Source of the DNA: Lateolabrax maculatus | Lineage: Eukaryota; Chordata; Actinopteri; Acropomatiformes; Lateolabracidae | NCBI GenBank assembly: GCA_031216445.1 | Contig: CM062219.1 | Span: forward strand, 14,229,001-14,293,000 | Length of the DNA: 64,000 bases | Direction: 5' to 3' | Part shown: in pieces, positions 25,001 through 37,979 of the stretch | How the letters are laid out: each line of letters opens with the position of its first letter | Numbering within the stretch: position 1 is the first letter of the stretch | Notes under the pieces: generated by a model | Databases searched by the model: none | Seen by the model: only the letters and a program-made list of their open reading frames with translations | What the model was told of the DNA's origin: nothing | Position numbers and translations under genes: made by a program

Positions 25001-25669
25001 CCTTTCTATCTATTGATCTGTCTCTTCATAAAACATCATCTGTTGGAAGTCCTCTAAAAGCTTATAAAAGTTGGCTGAATTTCTGAACTTCTGAGTATGA
25101 ATTATGAATGGAATGAATGACGGATCCTGTGCACACAATGAACACTTGGGCTTCCACTTACTTCTAAATGAGCTGCAATTCGTTGTAACCTACACGTAGG
25201 AAAGAGAAAATGAACCACCTCTGCTCATCACATTCTTGAAAATCATTAACGTTATATTCACAAGAGCCAATTCACTAGGCCATTGTTTGCGGGTACACGG
25301 TCATCAGATTTTCAAATTATGTTTTTAAAATGAGAAGGGGTGGACCACAAGGAGACACACACACAGTTGGTTTAGCCTGGAATGCAACAAATATGCCACA
25401 TGAAATACCGATCTGTTCATCTGGTGACCTAAAGATCTCCTGAATCCCTGCAACAGGCAACGTGTCTGAATCCAATCAATTTCTTTCAAATGTGCAGTAA
25501 CAAAACATCAGTAGTTAAAGGACACTATGAATGGTTGAGACCATAAACTGTACATAAACCAAAGCATAAAATGTAAATTTGCAGTTTTATTGGGAGTTAT
25601 GTGCTGCAAGCAGTTGCAAACTTGCACTACACTTTTTGTATGGATCAAACAAACGACATATAGGATTTT
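22009..25669. other. Intergenic, no gene seen
   Basis: It holds a pyrimidine-rich strand at 22235-22350, followed by purine-rich sequence to 22570, and a (TG)n at about 23884-23903. I recognise no exon. Confidence 0.55.
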
Positions 25670-25842
25670 AATTAGTGAGCTTTAAAAGTACAGGTACACA
25701 GTTAGGCTAGCTGTTTTCCCCTGTTCCCAGTCTTTATGCTAAGCTACGCTAATGGGCTGCTGGCTGTAGCTTTATATTTAACTGAAAGATACGGCAGTGG
25801 TTTTAATCTTCTCATCTAACTTTAGGCAAGCAAACCGCAATA
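25670..25842 (+). repeat. Teleost dispersed repeat, copy 3
   Basis: It reads GGCTAGCTGTTTTCCCCTG, TTCCCAGTCTTTATGCTAAG, CTACGCTAATGGGCTGCTGG, CTGTAGCTTTATATTTAAC and then AATCTTCTCATCTAACTTTA. This is the best preserved of the three copies (11045, 13222, 25670). Confidence 0.8.
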
Positions 25843-26454
25843 CCACAACAACAACAGCTAACATAATAGTCACCTATTCATTCCCAAAATCAAGAAAGTT
25901 TCAATTCTCTGAAAGCACGTTTTCCCACCACACAGACATGAATTTAAACCAGCAGCTGCCAGGAAGCAAGAAACTCAATCTGCAAACTTATGCTTTGCAA
26001 AACAACATGCATTGAAGTACATGTGATTTGTAGATAATGAGCTGAAACAGGAAATGGTACTCTAAGTGTTTAGTCTGCCAGTGTCCTCTCAGTGTTTTAA
26101 ACTAGACCATAGGGCTAAAACAGAATAAAGGGAACAATTAAATAGCTCTGAAAAGTATGACATGAAAAAAAGCTAAAATAAAATAAACAGTGTCCTTAAG
26201 AGGATTCACTGTAAGTCGCTTTCGCCTGTCGTAAATTGTTGTGAGTAGGAGCAGTGCTAATGGACAAGTGCGGGGAGAGCAGTGAGTCATACCACTCTGT
26301 TCACAAGTACCCCATTTTCTGCCAGATCCTGTGTGATGTATGTTTGCAAGTGTGTGTGTGTGTGTGTGAGGGTGAAACAGAGATGACCGACTGAGACAAG
26401 TAAGAAATATGCATGTCTGCAGCATAATTCAGTGTATATAGGAGGGAGAAGAGT

Positions 26455-26503
<49 letters not shown>

Positions 26504-27900
26504 TAGAGAGAAAGAGTGAGAACACAGTACGTTTGTTGAGCGGCTCTCTGCTGGACAAAAGCATCTTTCTGAGACACATGCCTATAGCCGATTATGCAGA
26601 CTGCAGACCGCATTAACAGCATAGCTCACATGTTATACACATTCCACAATCCAGGATTTCATTCACACTGTAGCTGAACATGTTCCAGTTAAGACTGAAC
26701 ATATTTTTGCTGCTGGGATGTTAAAGGCAATCTGCAATGCTAAAGAGAGCTGCATGGTTATTTCTGTAATCAAATTTGGGGCAACTTAAAACAACTGTAA
26801 GTGTCCTGAAACTGTATTTCCTGTATATGTGTATGCTCTTTTATTTCATTTTATTGTACGATATTGGGATTTACTGGATAAAATGAATAAGTTATATTTT
26901 AGAATGAACTTTCAAACTTCTCTTTTAAATACAATGTTGGTGAAAGCAACCAGAGAACATGTTACATGTTTTGTTTTAGCTGGCTTGTGACCCCTCATCA
27001 CAGGTTATGCACGAGTTGTGAGCAGTTCAACCAAAGACGGTTTCTTCTTTCTTTGATAGCGTCATTTGAAGGACTTTTATACGCCAGAAGTAGTAAAAGT
27101 GGGAAGTATTTCAAAAGAAAAAAGCACAAATCAGAAAGAATAAGAAAAAACAGAAAATAAATAACTTAATTTTGACAGGCTTTTTTAACTTCATACTCCT
27201 TGAATCATCCGATGACCCCTCAGATCATGAATTATTTATTTTGGGAACCCCTGACTTCGAAGTTGGGAAACACTGCACGATGGCATCAAAAATCTGAAAC
27301 TCCAAACTGAAAATGAGTCTGGGATACCTTGAGGAAAAGAATCACTAGCATTTAAAATGACAGAATATTTCACCTGTAAATTAGACGAGATACAGCGACA
27401 GAAGCAACTGCAGTGAAACGTAAATTTTTTACTAAAAGTATAGCACACAGGCAATATCTTTAGTAACACAGAGGATAGTTGAGATGTCATAAAGACTCAA
27501 AAAATGTACATTTGATTAACATTACATGATGTTAGACAGCCATATGTCAAACCACAAGGCAACATAAAAAACTACATTTAACAATTACAGCACTTAAATT
27601 ACCCTGAAAGACGCATGCAAACATGCAAAATATGTCATATAATACAAAGAATTTGTACAACACTTGAATATTTATAAATAAGAGTTCCAAAAAATGTTTT
27701 TTATCAATGTAGCAGACACAGAATAAGTCCAGTTTAGTTTGTGATTCATGTGCTTAAAATCATCCAGGTTGTTAAAATTATTAAAAATGTAGTTGTGCGC
27801 TCTGAATCCCCTTTTGGCATAATTTACATGTGATTCAGATGGTATGCATATCACTGCCAACTGATTTAAAAAATAACCAGGTTGGAGTGTCTGTGTGCGT

Positions 27901-27931
<31 letters not shown>

Positions 27932-28320
27932 AGACTTGCATACTAAAAAGGAAGCAAGTCAGTGTCGGTATGACGAATTGTTGCTAGGCAGTGGTGGTTG
28001 CTAGGTGGTGGAGGGGGGAGGGGAGACAGGTTTGCAGTTAGTGATGGAATCTGAGGGCTTACCTCTTCGTGTGTGCACGTGAGTGTTCCCTCGGATTTAC
28101 TTGGTTTAAAAAAAGAAAATGATACTGCAGTGTGGGAATAAAATGCAGTTTGTACCGCATAAAAGCTGCAGTTTTGGAGGTGATTTCAATTTCTGTTCAC
28201 ATCAAGCACCAACGTAAAAAAGGGAAACAGGGAAGGTGTATCTCGTTCAACCCAGAAACAATGTCTGATGTAAAAGACAAGTGAGCCAAACAGAATCTTT
28301 TTAAATTGTAATAAATTACT
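25843..28320. other. Intergenic, no gene seen; several TG/CA tracts
   Basis: (TG)n tracts lie at 26351-26369, 26459-26502 and about 27894-27932. The long histidine/threonine frames read from them are microsatellite artefacts. The rest is AT-rich without recognisable exons. Confidence 0.6.
26459..26502. repeat. (TG)n microsatellite
   Basis: Uninterrupted TG run of about 44 bases. Confidence 0.95.
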
Positions 28321-28586
28321 CTTTAGTGGCTGTATAGCTGTCAGTGTCAATGGAAGAATGAGTCATTTATTTTGTCTTCTGTTGCAGATTATGATATCTG
28401 GCAGAAGAACACACAGAGTGAAACCAGCTCCTCGGCTTTCCCCAGGACGATTACTGTAGTATGTGCAGCAGGGGAAAGCCTCACGGATTGCCGGCTTCCC
28501 TCCGTGTGTGTTCACATATTTTCCAGCTTTTTCCTGCATATTCTAGACAGGCATATTTGGCCTGTAGCTAAAGTTTTTAAGTGCTT

Positions 28587-28592
28587 TTTATT
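28587..28592 (-). terminator. Candidate polyadenylation signal of the P450 gene
   Basis: AATAAA on the minus strand, about 44 nt beyond the P450 stop codon. A second AATAAA lies at 28371-28366. The nearer one would give a very short 3' UTR. Which is used cannot be decided from sequence. Confidence 0.45.
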
Positions 28593-28635
28593 TTCAACTT
28601 ATCAGCAGGTACATCACTAAACATACTGTGCATCC

Positions 28636-28797
28636 CTAGCTGGTGTCGCTCCTGTCAGATCTGGTCTCATCCAGTCGGCTGAAGGTGATGGTGGGGGGGT
28701 TGGCGGGGCGAGACACAGGCAGCCATTTGTACTCGAGGTCCTGCGATGGAGGGTCCAAACACCAGCTGTAGTGCTTTAACAGGTACATGCATGCTTC
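28636..28797 (-). CDS. P450 coding exon 11 (residues 375-427, C-terminus)
   Basis: Acceptor TTGCCAG|GAAGC. It encodes the L-helix end and C-terminal strands (CMYLLKHYSWCLDPP, then WLPVSRPANPPTITFSRL) and stops at the TAG at 28638-28636. The order of hydrophobic helix, a short basic loop and a P-rich strand is normal for P450 C-termini. Confidence 0.88.
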   Translation of the reverse strand, partial: EACMYLLKHYSWCLDPPSQDLEYKWLPVSRPANPPTITFSRLDETRSDRSDTS

Positions 28798-29602
28798 CTG
28801 GCAACAAAACATAAGAAAATATTTTCTGAATATGCTGTAACTTAAGTATCTATGCTGCATCGACATAAACAGAACGTACTTCCTACCATTTCTGACAGAT
28901 GATCGAGTTAAAAGCAGTGGGGGTGTAATTTTTTACAGCAGTGCAAAAACAAAATGTTAAACTAGATGGCACTTGGCAGAGCAAGAGCCTCCGCCAACGC
29001 TGAAAAAGTCTCCAACTTGTAAAGCTACAGCCTCCAGAACACTTTGTTTGTATGTTGTTTTCCAGATTTGAAAATAGCAATGCACCGCAACACCTTTTAG
29101 CAGCCAAGCTGAAGCAGAACATTAGGTTGTTGGGACGCAGTTGACAGCAGAAATGACTCAAATCATTAACACTTTCTTTATATCTGTGCTTATTCGCCCA
29201 TCTAGCAGGGCTCAATAAGAGCTTTTTGCCAATTCTCATTTTCCACCAAAATGTCACCATTTACATTACAATATGCAATATTCTGTTTAATACTACATAC
29301 TGGCTGATGACATCATAGCCATCGTTCCCCACTGGCGGATACGCAGCCACAGAGCCGACTAATGGCATCCACCAGTAACAGCCAGTCACTCCCTCCACTT
29401 CATGAATGAAGGTTTCCTGATAAAGGGGGGAGGCGCAGGATGAATGAACGTGGATGGAGGAAGGGAGGAAACAAGTGAGGGAATGGAGGACGGGTAATGA
29501 GGGTGGGGGTGGGAGGGAAGGGGATGGATGAAGCAGGGTAGGCGATGAGTCACATCTCTGACCTAGATCACTGTGGTCTACTTTTTACTCTGGTCACGCC
29601 CT

Positions 29603-29681
<79 letters not shown>

Positions 29682-32600
29682 TGGTATGTGTGAGTGGTCA
29701 GTCTGCTGAGAGCCAATCAGACACACTTTAAAAATGGCCAGGTGTTTTAGTGCTAACAGAGCAGGTTACAGTGAGAGATGCGGTTCAACGGGTGCATCAT
29801 TAGTGCAAAATAAACCTCATCAATGTGATGGAGAGTGTGTATATGTCTTGTGCATTACCACACAGCTGTGTTGGGACAGTCCTTGTTGTTACTCAGTGTT
29901 GCAGAAAGCAAATTTATTAAGAGAATGAGAGAACTCCTCAACTACGTGAAGCGGGGCTGACCCCATTGCTATGGATGACATCATGTTTCTGAATTAACTT
30001 AGTCTACAGTGATTGGTTGACAGGTGATCAGCTTGTGTCAGTGAAGGTGAAATAAAATATTTACCATCGTAGGTAGCTACATGCTTGGAAAGGGAGGGGT
30101 ATTCATTTGGTTGAAATCTGCAACCTCACTGCTAGATGCCACTTAATCCTAAACACTGGTCCTTTAATGTAATTAAAATAAATTAAATTATTAAAATAAC
30201 ATTAAATATTTTTATAAATATACATTTTAAATTGAATTATCCTACATGTCATCACCTTATTTAATTTTCTATTAAATCAAATTAATGTAATTTAAAAATC
30301 TACATTAAAAAGTGTTGTTTAAACACTCTGAGCAATAAAATACAACACATCTTTTGTAGCGTGCATGTTGTTTTCCCATTACGCATAAGCTCATGAATAC
30401 ACCAAAGTCGGAAGAACGACTTCCCAACCATGGAAACGGGAGACTCTGAGGAGCATGTGAAGGATTAAATGAAAAAATGTTTCTCTTACAGAGACGATAT
30501 AAAAAAATGATTACCTGCAGTCTTGCGCTGCAAGTGCACTGACACGTATCTCTGGCCATTTTTAGTTTTAGTTTTGGTACATCCTCCTGTTCAGAGGTAG
30601 CTATGCGCCTTATACCCATGTATACACACCACTATAACTCTGCTATTTTCCTGTGCCAAGCGGGATTATTAACAGCATTACAGGTGTGGTCAGTTTTGGT
30701 TTTACCTCCAAATAAAGTTGGATAATCTGGAAAACTGTTGGCTTGTTTACATCATGTTTGAATGTCTGACTGATCTGATTTTTTTTTTTTTGACTGATCA
30801 TTTTTGTTTGTTCCACCATTTTAGTGATGGTTCAAAGATCACACCAACGATTTTGTTGAGTACAATGTTATCATAACTAATAGAACTGACGTAAAAAAAA
30901 AAAAAAGTAAAAAGCACTGCAAAGACAGCAACTAAAATCATTGGCACGGAGTTTCCACAACTCCAGGACATTTACAACACTTGCTGCAAAGGAAAGCCTA
31001 CGACATCATTATGGACTGTTCTCTGTCCTTCCATCTAAACAATGTTAGCGGAGCATCAAATCCCACACCACCCATCTCAGTAATAGTTTCTTTCCACAGT
31101 CAGTCGGAATAGCTGAGGCTCCCACTTGCACTTATCAGTTTTTGTAAATAATATGTATGCAATGTTATATGTGAGTGCACTAGGTGAATGTTTATGTGGA
31201 CTGGAGGTTTGTTGCGGGCTTTAAATGTTATGGTAAGGATGGTCTGTATTTATTAATGTACACAAAAGATGAGAGATCCAGGGCACAGTCATTTCACTGT
31301 ACTTGTACACGTGGCTAAACTTGAACTTGTTGGTCTGAGCTATAAAAATAAAACCTACGGTGTAAAAAAAAAACCAACATATTTTCCACTTTAAGCTTAG
31401 AAGTCCATGAATTGTTGTAACAGTGGTACAACATGGGTTAATGAAGGGGAGATGATTACCCTTTGTCCATGTGGAGAGCAAGAGTACGAGAGCAAATGTA
31501 CTGCCTACATTATCCCATTCATGCCACTTGCTTAATCAATAAAATACAAGCAGCCAATGGTTATCTAGAATAAGTAATCCAATTCTAAATAATGCGATAT
31601 GATTGTCCTGCTGAACAATGAAGAGAGAGCAGATCATTACACCTCTTTGGACATTTCACCTGAGCTCCATTCAATCAGGCCCAGCATTAACAATGACTCA
31701 TGAGTGAGTGTGTGTGTGTGTGTGTGTGTGTATAGGACTGAGTCATCCCTCACTGTTGCATTATGGATAGCTTGCAGTAACACACTCATCCATATTATGT
31801 TTGTCTGCATGTGTTGGTGTTGTACGAATAACATAACATATACAGTGCAGTGTTATAATTAATACTGGCTTCAAGTGCAGATCCTAAGCTTTAATTTGAG
31901 GGTATTCATAACCAAATTGGAGGAAGGGTTTAGGAATTACAGCTATTTAATATGTATCCCCTCATTTTCAAAGGACCAAAAGTAATTGGACAATTGTCTC
32001 AAAAGTGGTTTCATGGATTCTTTCATTATTTCTTTATCAGTTGAGCAGGTAAAATGTCTGGAGTTGATTCCAAGTGTGGCATTTGCATTGAAGCTGTTGC
32101 TGTGAACCCACAACGTGCGGTCAAAGGAGCTCTCACTGCAAGTGAAACAAGCCTTAGGCTGCAAAAACAAAAAAATCCATCAGAGAGATAGCAGGAACAT
32201 TAGGAGTGGCCGAATCAACAGTTTGGTACATTCTAAGAAAAAAATGAACCCACTGGTGAGCTCGTCAACACAAAAAGGCCTGCACGTCCACAGAAGACAA
32301 CAGTGGTGGATGATCGCAGGATCCTTTCCATGGTAAAGAAAAACCTCTTCACAACATCCAGCCAAGGGAAGAACACTTTCCAGGCATATCATTATCCAAG
32401 GCTGCATCCACACTAATACGTTTTCATTTTAAAAACGCATAACTTCTGCTATGTTGACGCCTAGTTTGCTTGCCTGTTTGGATCTTATCGGTCGCGACGT
32501 GTCATTCACTGATTTGTCACGCCCGTATCACGTGACCCTTTTCGGGAAAAACCCAAACAACATCAACCTTACTACCAGTGGTTAATTAAACATGGATAAC

Positions 32601-33578
32601 AAATTGTGCAGTTAAATTCTGCATTTAAAAAAATATCTAAAATAGCCAGCCCAGTTGTGGAACAGCATTGTTTGACCAATCTGTACCAGAATGATGGGAA
32701 GAAAAATGTATGGAGAAGGGTTCGAACGGCTCATTATCCAAAGCATAACACGTCATCTGTAAAAAACGGTGAAGGCAGGGTGATGCATGGGGTCACAGAA
32801 GCTGCCGCATGAATTCTGACGTGTACAGAGCAATCCTATCTACTCTGGTTCAACGCAGTGCCTCAAAACTAATTGGACGGAGCTGCACACTGCAGCAGGA
32901 CAGTGACCCAAAACATACTGCCAAAGCAACCAGGAACTGAAGACAGCTGCAGTAGAGGCCTGGCAGAGCGTGAACAGGTAAGAAACCCAGATTCTGGTGA
33001 TGTCATTGACTGCAAAAAATTTGCAACCAAGTATTAAATATGACATGAAACATGGGGTCTATATATAAAAATGGTTGTAATTCCTGCATGGTTCACCCAA
33101 TATTGCTGAAAGTCTGCACTAAAAGCACATACTAATTGTTTTCAAATCCATTGTGATGGTATACAGACCCAAAATAAACAAAATTGTGTCTGTACCCTAA
33201 ACATTATGGAGGACGCTGTATATGCTGCTTTAGAGACTGTAATCTACCAGCATAGGCATAATAACATACTTTAAGTGTGTTAGCTAACAGTCTGATTTAT
33301 CGGATGTGAACTGCTGAGATAAGCCTCTCATTGGCTCACTAATGCAATCTGCTTCTCGTCTGGCCTTTCTATCCATGTTCATTGAGAAACAGCAACAATA
33401 AGCAGGGAAGAGTCCATTAAGGTTTTACTTTATTGGTTGTAACAAAAAAAAGAAAAGGAGATCCAAATAAAACCTTGGGAATCCACTGGTTCACAGGGGT
33501 TGTTTGTTGGTGTCACCCCCCACTCCCCAGTGTCAAGACTCACAATGCACATGCACGCACACGCACACACACACACAC

Positions 33579-33623
<45 letters not shown>

Positions 33624-36600
33624 TTTCCAGAGGGAATGCTGTTATCACACCTGTAACACACCTGACCTTTTCTGGTGCCTTCCATAGGATGCGTCTGTGT
33701 GTGTGTACCTTGTTTTTACATCCTGGTGGGGACTGTAACCTGACTGCCTACTAACCCATGGGGACAAAAAGTGAGCTCCCTTCAAGTAGACCTCAGTCAG
33801 TAGTGCTTTTTCAGGCTTACTTCCAATGGGTTAAGGTTAGGGTTAGGGTAAAGGTTAGGCATTTAGTTGTGATGGTGAAAGTTAGGGCAAGGGGTTAGGG
33901 AATGCATTATGTCAATGATTGTTCACACGGGGATAGAGGAACAAACATGCGTGTGTGTGGGTGGGTGAATGTGTGTGTGTTCGTGTCTATGTATCTCCGG
34001 AGTATATAAGCATTGGTGGCTATGGTGAGTACTGCCGTGGGAATTGGCAGGTGGCTTAAACAGGACAGCCTGTACCTGGGTTCTCTGACTCTAATAACAC
34101 ACAAACACTGCCATGTATTTCATCATTCCCATGAGTAGTGCTCTCCTTACTGAATGGTTGGGGGATGGTTCACCTCTGTGATGTATTTGTGTGTGTTTGT
34201 GCATGGCAGTGTTATTAAAAAATAAATGGAGTCACCTTAAGGAAGACATCGGTAAGTTTAACTCCTATGCAGCTTCTGGGCCCGCCGCCGAACGAACACA
34301 GGAAGTGCTCCTGGCCTGCATTCCTGCATATACAAGAACATAATTACATGGTTACACACAAAAATATAAATGTGTGATGTGTGCAAAGAAATCAGAAATG
34401 CAGAAATCAATATTCTGATAATCAATAGAAAGCATTAAGAATTAGAGGAACACAACTTTTGTTTAATGACTTTCCACACAAAGGGCTCAAGCCAGTATTG
34501 TTCCAACAGGACAGGATTTGAATTCCATTCATAGTCGGCCCTCAGCAGAATAATGACCACTTCATGCCTCTGTTTCTAACAAAACTGTCAAAGAAGGCGC
34601 TGTTATCCACAGGATGATCATCAGATGTGACGTCATATGAGGAAGGATCAGATGATGATGACATGACTGGCAGATGTCACCTCTCTGAACCAATGTTAGG
34701 ACCCGAATAGTGGCAGGTGGTCACTGATCATATTCATATGTTCATATGTCATAAAATCTTTGACACACAAATACAGCACTTCAAATATTTCACTTGTAAT
34801 CTGGAAAGCAGTGCATTATTGTCTTGGTCTGGTTTTTTTTCTATATTTTACTGGCTTAGTAGATCAGTGCAATCAATATGATATTAACAAACAAAAGTTA
34901 CGTTTACACTCAGTGTATTTCACCAAAACCACAGAAGTTATCGAACATGTTGAATGCAATGCCTCCTGAATTGTTACATCCATGTTGGCTGGCTTGCAGT
35001 CTTCCTTCACTGCCCTTGCGGGTACATTGCTACGCATCTTTGTGCGTTACCACCACAAACTGTCTCTCAGCACATCAGCGTGAAATCGGTGGCAGGAATG
35101 CATATATCATGTATAATACTAACAAAAAGAGGATCGACATTGCTCCATAGTGCTACTAGTGGTCAAAGCCTCCACAGGGTACCTTTAAGGATGAAAGTTC
35201 AAGGACTCAAAATGGTATCGATATTAACTGGAAATGCATCTTTGAACAACACCAAAGTCTCAGGGTGTACGACAACACAACATGGGCCTGAATCATTGTC
35301 ACAACTTGACACGAGTTGTCTATCTGATTCTCTTTGCCATACCTGCTGTAACTGTCCAATATAACTCCTCTATAAATATACTTAAAATAAAGAGATGCTG
35401 GTTGTTTCCAGTCGACAGGTTTGTCAACAGCCTGCTAATGCAGGCCATCTCTCTCCTCTCACCACTAATGCATCCTGTCTTCCTGAAACCTGAGCTCTGA
35501 TTAAAGGCAAACAGGAAACATTAGTGGTGGGTATGGTCTGGGTCCAGTGTGTGTGAGAGGCTTTGTGTGTGTGAGAGTTAGAGACAAACAGAGATGGGAG
35601 AATATTAGTTCGCTGCAGCATCTGTCTAATGGTTTAATGTACTATTAGGCCCATCCTGAAACAGTAAGATGTGTAGCGTACGATGTCGTCCTGTAATACT
35701 GAGACACAGAGAGAGAGGAAGTCTAACCAAGCATTCCAGCATAAGGCTATATCAAACATGCTGTATGGATGGGAAGTAAATCAGACTAGTATAATCTATT
35801 GAAGAGTATAATTAATTTTACTATGACTCAGTGTAATGAGAGAGCAGTATGAAACACCATGACTTAGATCAGAGGCCAAGATCACGTTTAATTCATCCAA
35901 TTAAGTATTAGGTTTAGTAGAGGGGCTTCTGAAAGAAGAGAAATAGCTCTGAAACAGGTTCAGGGTGCATGCTGCTGTTTAGTGGTGTATTTCTTTATGT
36001 CTTCATATTCCCATGGATCACTTTCTGAACGTGGATCCATCACACTGACGTTCATCAGGGGAGTTTGATGAAAGAAAATGTTTCAGTAATCTGAAATGGT
36101 ACATCATGGTATATCGCAGATTTTTAGCAAAATAAGAATGGCCACAAATGTGGATGAGATCAGTGATTAAAAGTTGTTGTAAGATCTGTAAAAACATGTT
36201 TTGTTTGTTTTTTATTAAGATGAACGATCCATATATTTTTAAATATCATCAGGACTCCACTCCCGAGTAGTTGCCTGTCCAAGCCTTATTGTCTTCCTTT
36301 TGTCTCCTTGTGCCTGCATTTTGCACAAACTGAGCATTTGAAAAGTATTTCGCACCAGCTGTGTGTTTTAAAACAAATCAGCATTGCTTTATTTTATAGG
36401 TCAAATCGAGGGTAATCCGCTGGTGCACTTTCAATGAATCCCTAATGCTAAGCTAGAGTCACCTTAAAACTGTTACTCAGTGCACAGCAGGTCAGATGAA
36501 CATGGTTCAAATTATGATTTGAATGATCAAAAACTACTTGCATGGATTTAAATGGAGCAGCTCTTTCAGGGAAATTCATCTTGAAAACAATTATAAACTC

Positions 36601-37929
36601 AACAAATAAATTGAACCAACTAAAATAAACCAAATAACATACTTATTTCCAGGAAATTATAGTAAATAACGGACCTGTAAAATAAAATGTTACCAAAACA
36701 TTGAATCTACCTTCTAGTGTAAATGTAGTCTAAATAAATCAAAATAATAATTATATAGCAACTTCAAACTAATCTGTAATCTAATATTTAAGATTTGCTG
36801 ATAATTTACACCTCAAAAGAAAATGGATGCGTGTCAGTTTCTTCTGTAGAAACTCCCTGGTCTCAGATTTATCTAAAACTAGCAACACAACACACCACAG
36901 TCGCTCGGATTTTTATCTGTGTTCGGTAGCGTTTTCCGATTGATTTATCTACGGCCGGAGCCTGTGTGTGGGCGTTTGGCAGATAGGATGTTAACTTGCC
37001 AGCTCTGCTATTTGCTTCCAACTGGAAAAGCACACGCTCAGGCTGACGATACAGTATGTACTGGGACACACACAGTGGACAAGATACACAACTATCGCAC
37101 AGAAACATACACACAAACAGACGATGTGGTCAAACTGTAGTTATTGTTGGTGGGCTTGTTATGTAACAGGACTGCAGTCGTTAAATTAAACAGCCAGGTT
37201 GCAAAGAAAGCAGCCAGGCAACTATCAAGGCAGACAGGAAAATAATCTCCAGGAAGACTGACAGATGGAGGAGCCGAGAAAGAGGCAGGTAGGAGGAAAA
37301 GAGAAACTGGCCGGAAGATAAATGGAGGGTTGGAAGATTAGATACGGCAAACAAACAGACGGACAGTTACAGACAGGAGAGTAGCTCATTTATTCATCCT
37401 GCAGGAAATTAGGTTTGAGACGCATAACTAATATACACATATATAAACCAAAACACTGAGTCTCCTACACTTGGAGTTACTGTACCTCTCAGCCCCAAGC
37501 CAGTGGCTTCCTGAGGATTCACAGTATATAGCTTCATTTTTTCAGTTTTTAGTAATCAATACTCCAACAGTAGTAAATAGTCAATTATTTGGCTTTTTAG
37601 CTTGAATTTGGTGCATGTGGGATCAATTGTGTGGCTCATTTTATTTGACAACAATGGAGATCTACTGCATAGATGAATAAACTATATCACGATCAATTCA
37701 CTGTTGGTCTTAGTCTTTAATGGCATTTGTTGACTGCAAAAAAGATATATTACTAAAATATATTACAGACTTAAGGCTCAGAACTGTGTCCAAAATTTTA
37801 GGCACGTAAAATTCACATTTTTTAAATCATCTTTTCTGAATATTTTTTTATCATGGGTTTGCTAGATTTTACATCATATTCCCTCCAGGAAAATCTCCTC
37901 TGACTCATTCCATAACCCCATCTCAGGAT

Positions 37930-37979
<50 letters not shown>

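Larger units (their letters stand above)
28798..34235 (-). other. P450 intron 10 (5.4 kb), rich in mobile-element relics
   Basis: It separates the heme-loop exon from the last exon. It holds a 76-base (TG)n, a short dispersed repeat end near 30100-30170, an L2-like LINE fragment, a complete-length Tc1 relic, a CA tract and a telomere-like repeat, each listed separately. A block near 28920-29260 also resembles a dispersed repeat. Confidence 0.8.

Noticed and set aside
26287..26622. Frames with long His-Thr runs
   Set aside because: Translations of (TG/CA)n microsatellites. The same applies at 33430-33754, 37822-38065, 45300-45843 and 57917-58108.
33829..33900. Possible chromosome end or telomere
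   Set aside because: Only a few degenerate TTAGGG units embedded in ordinary sequence with a dispersed-repeat context.
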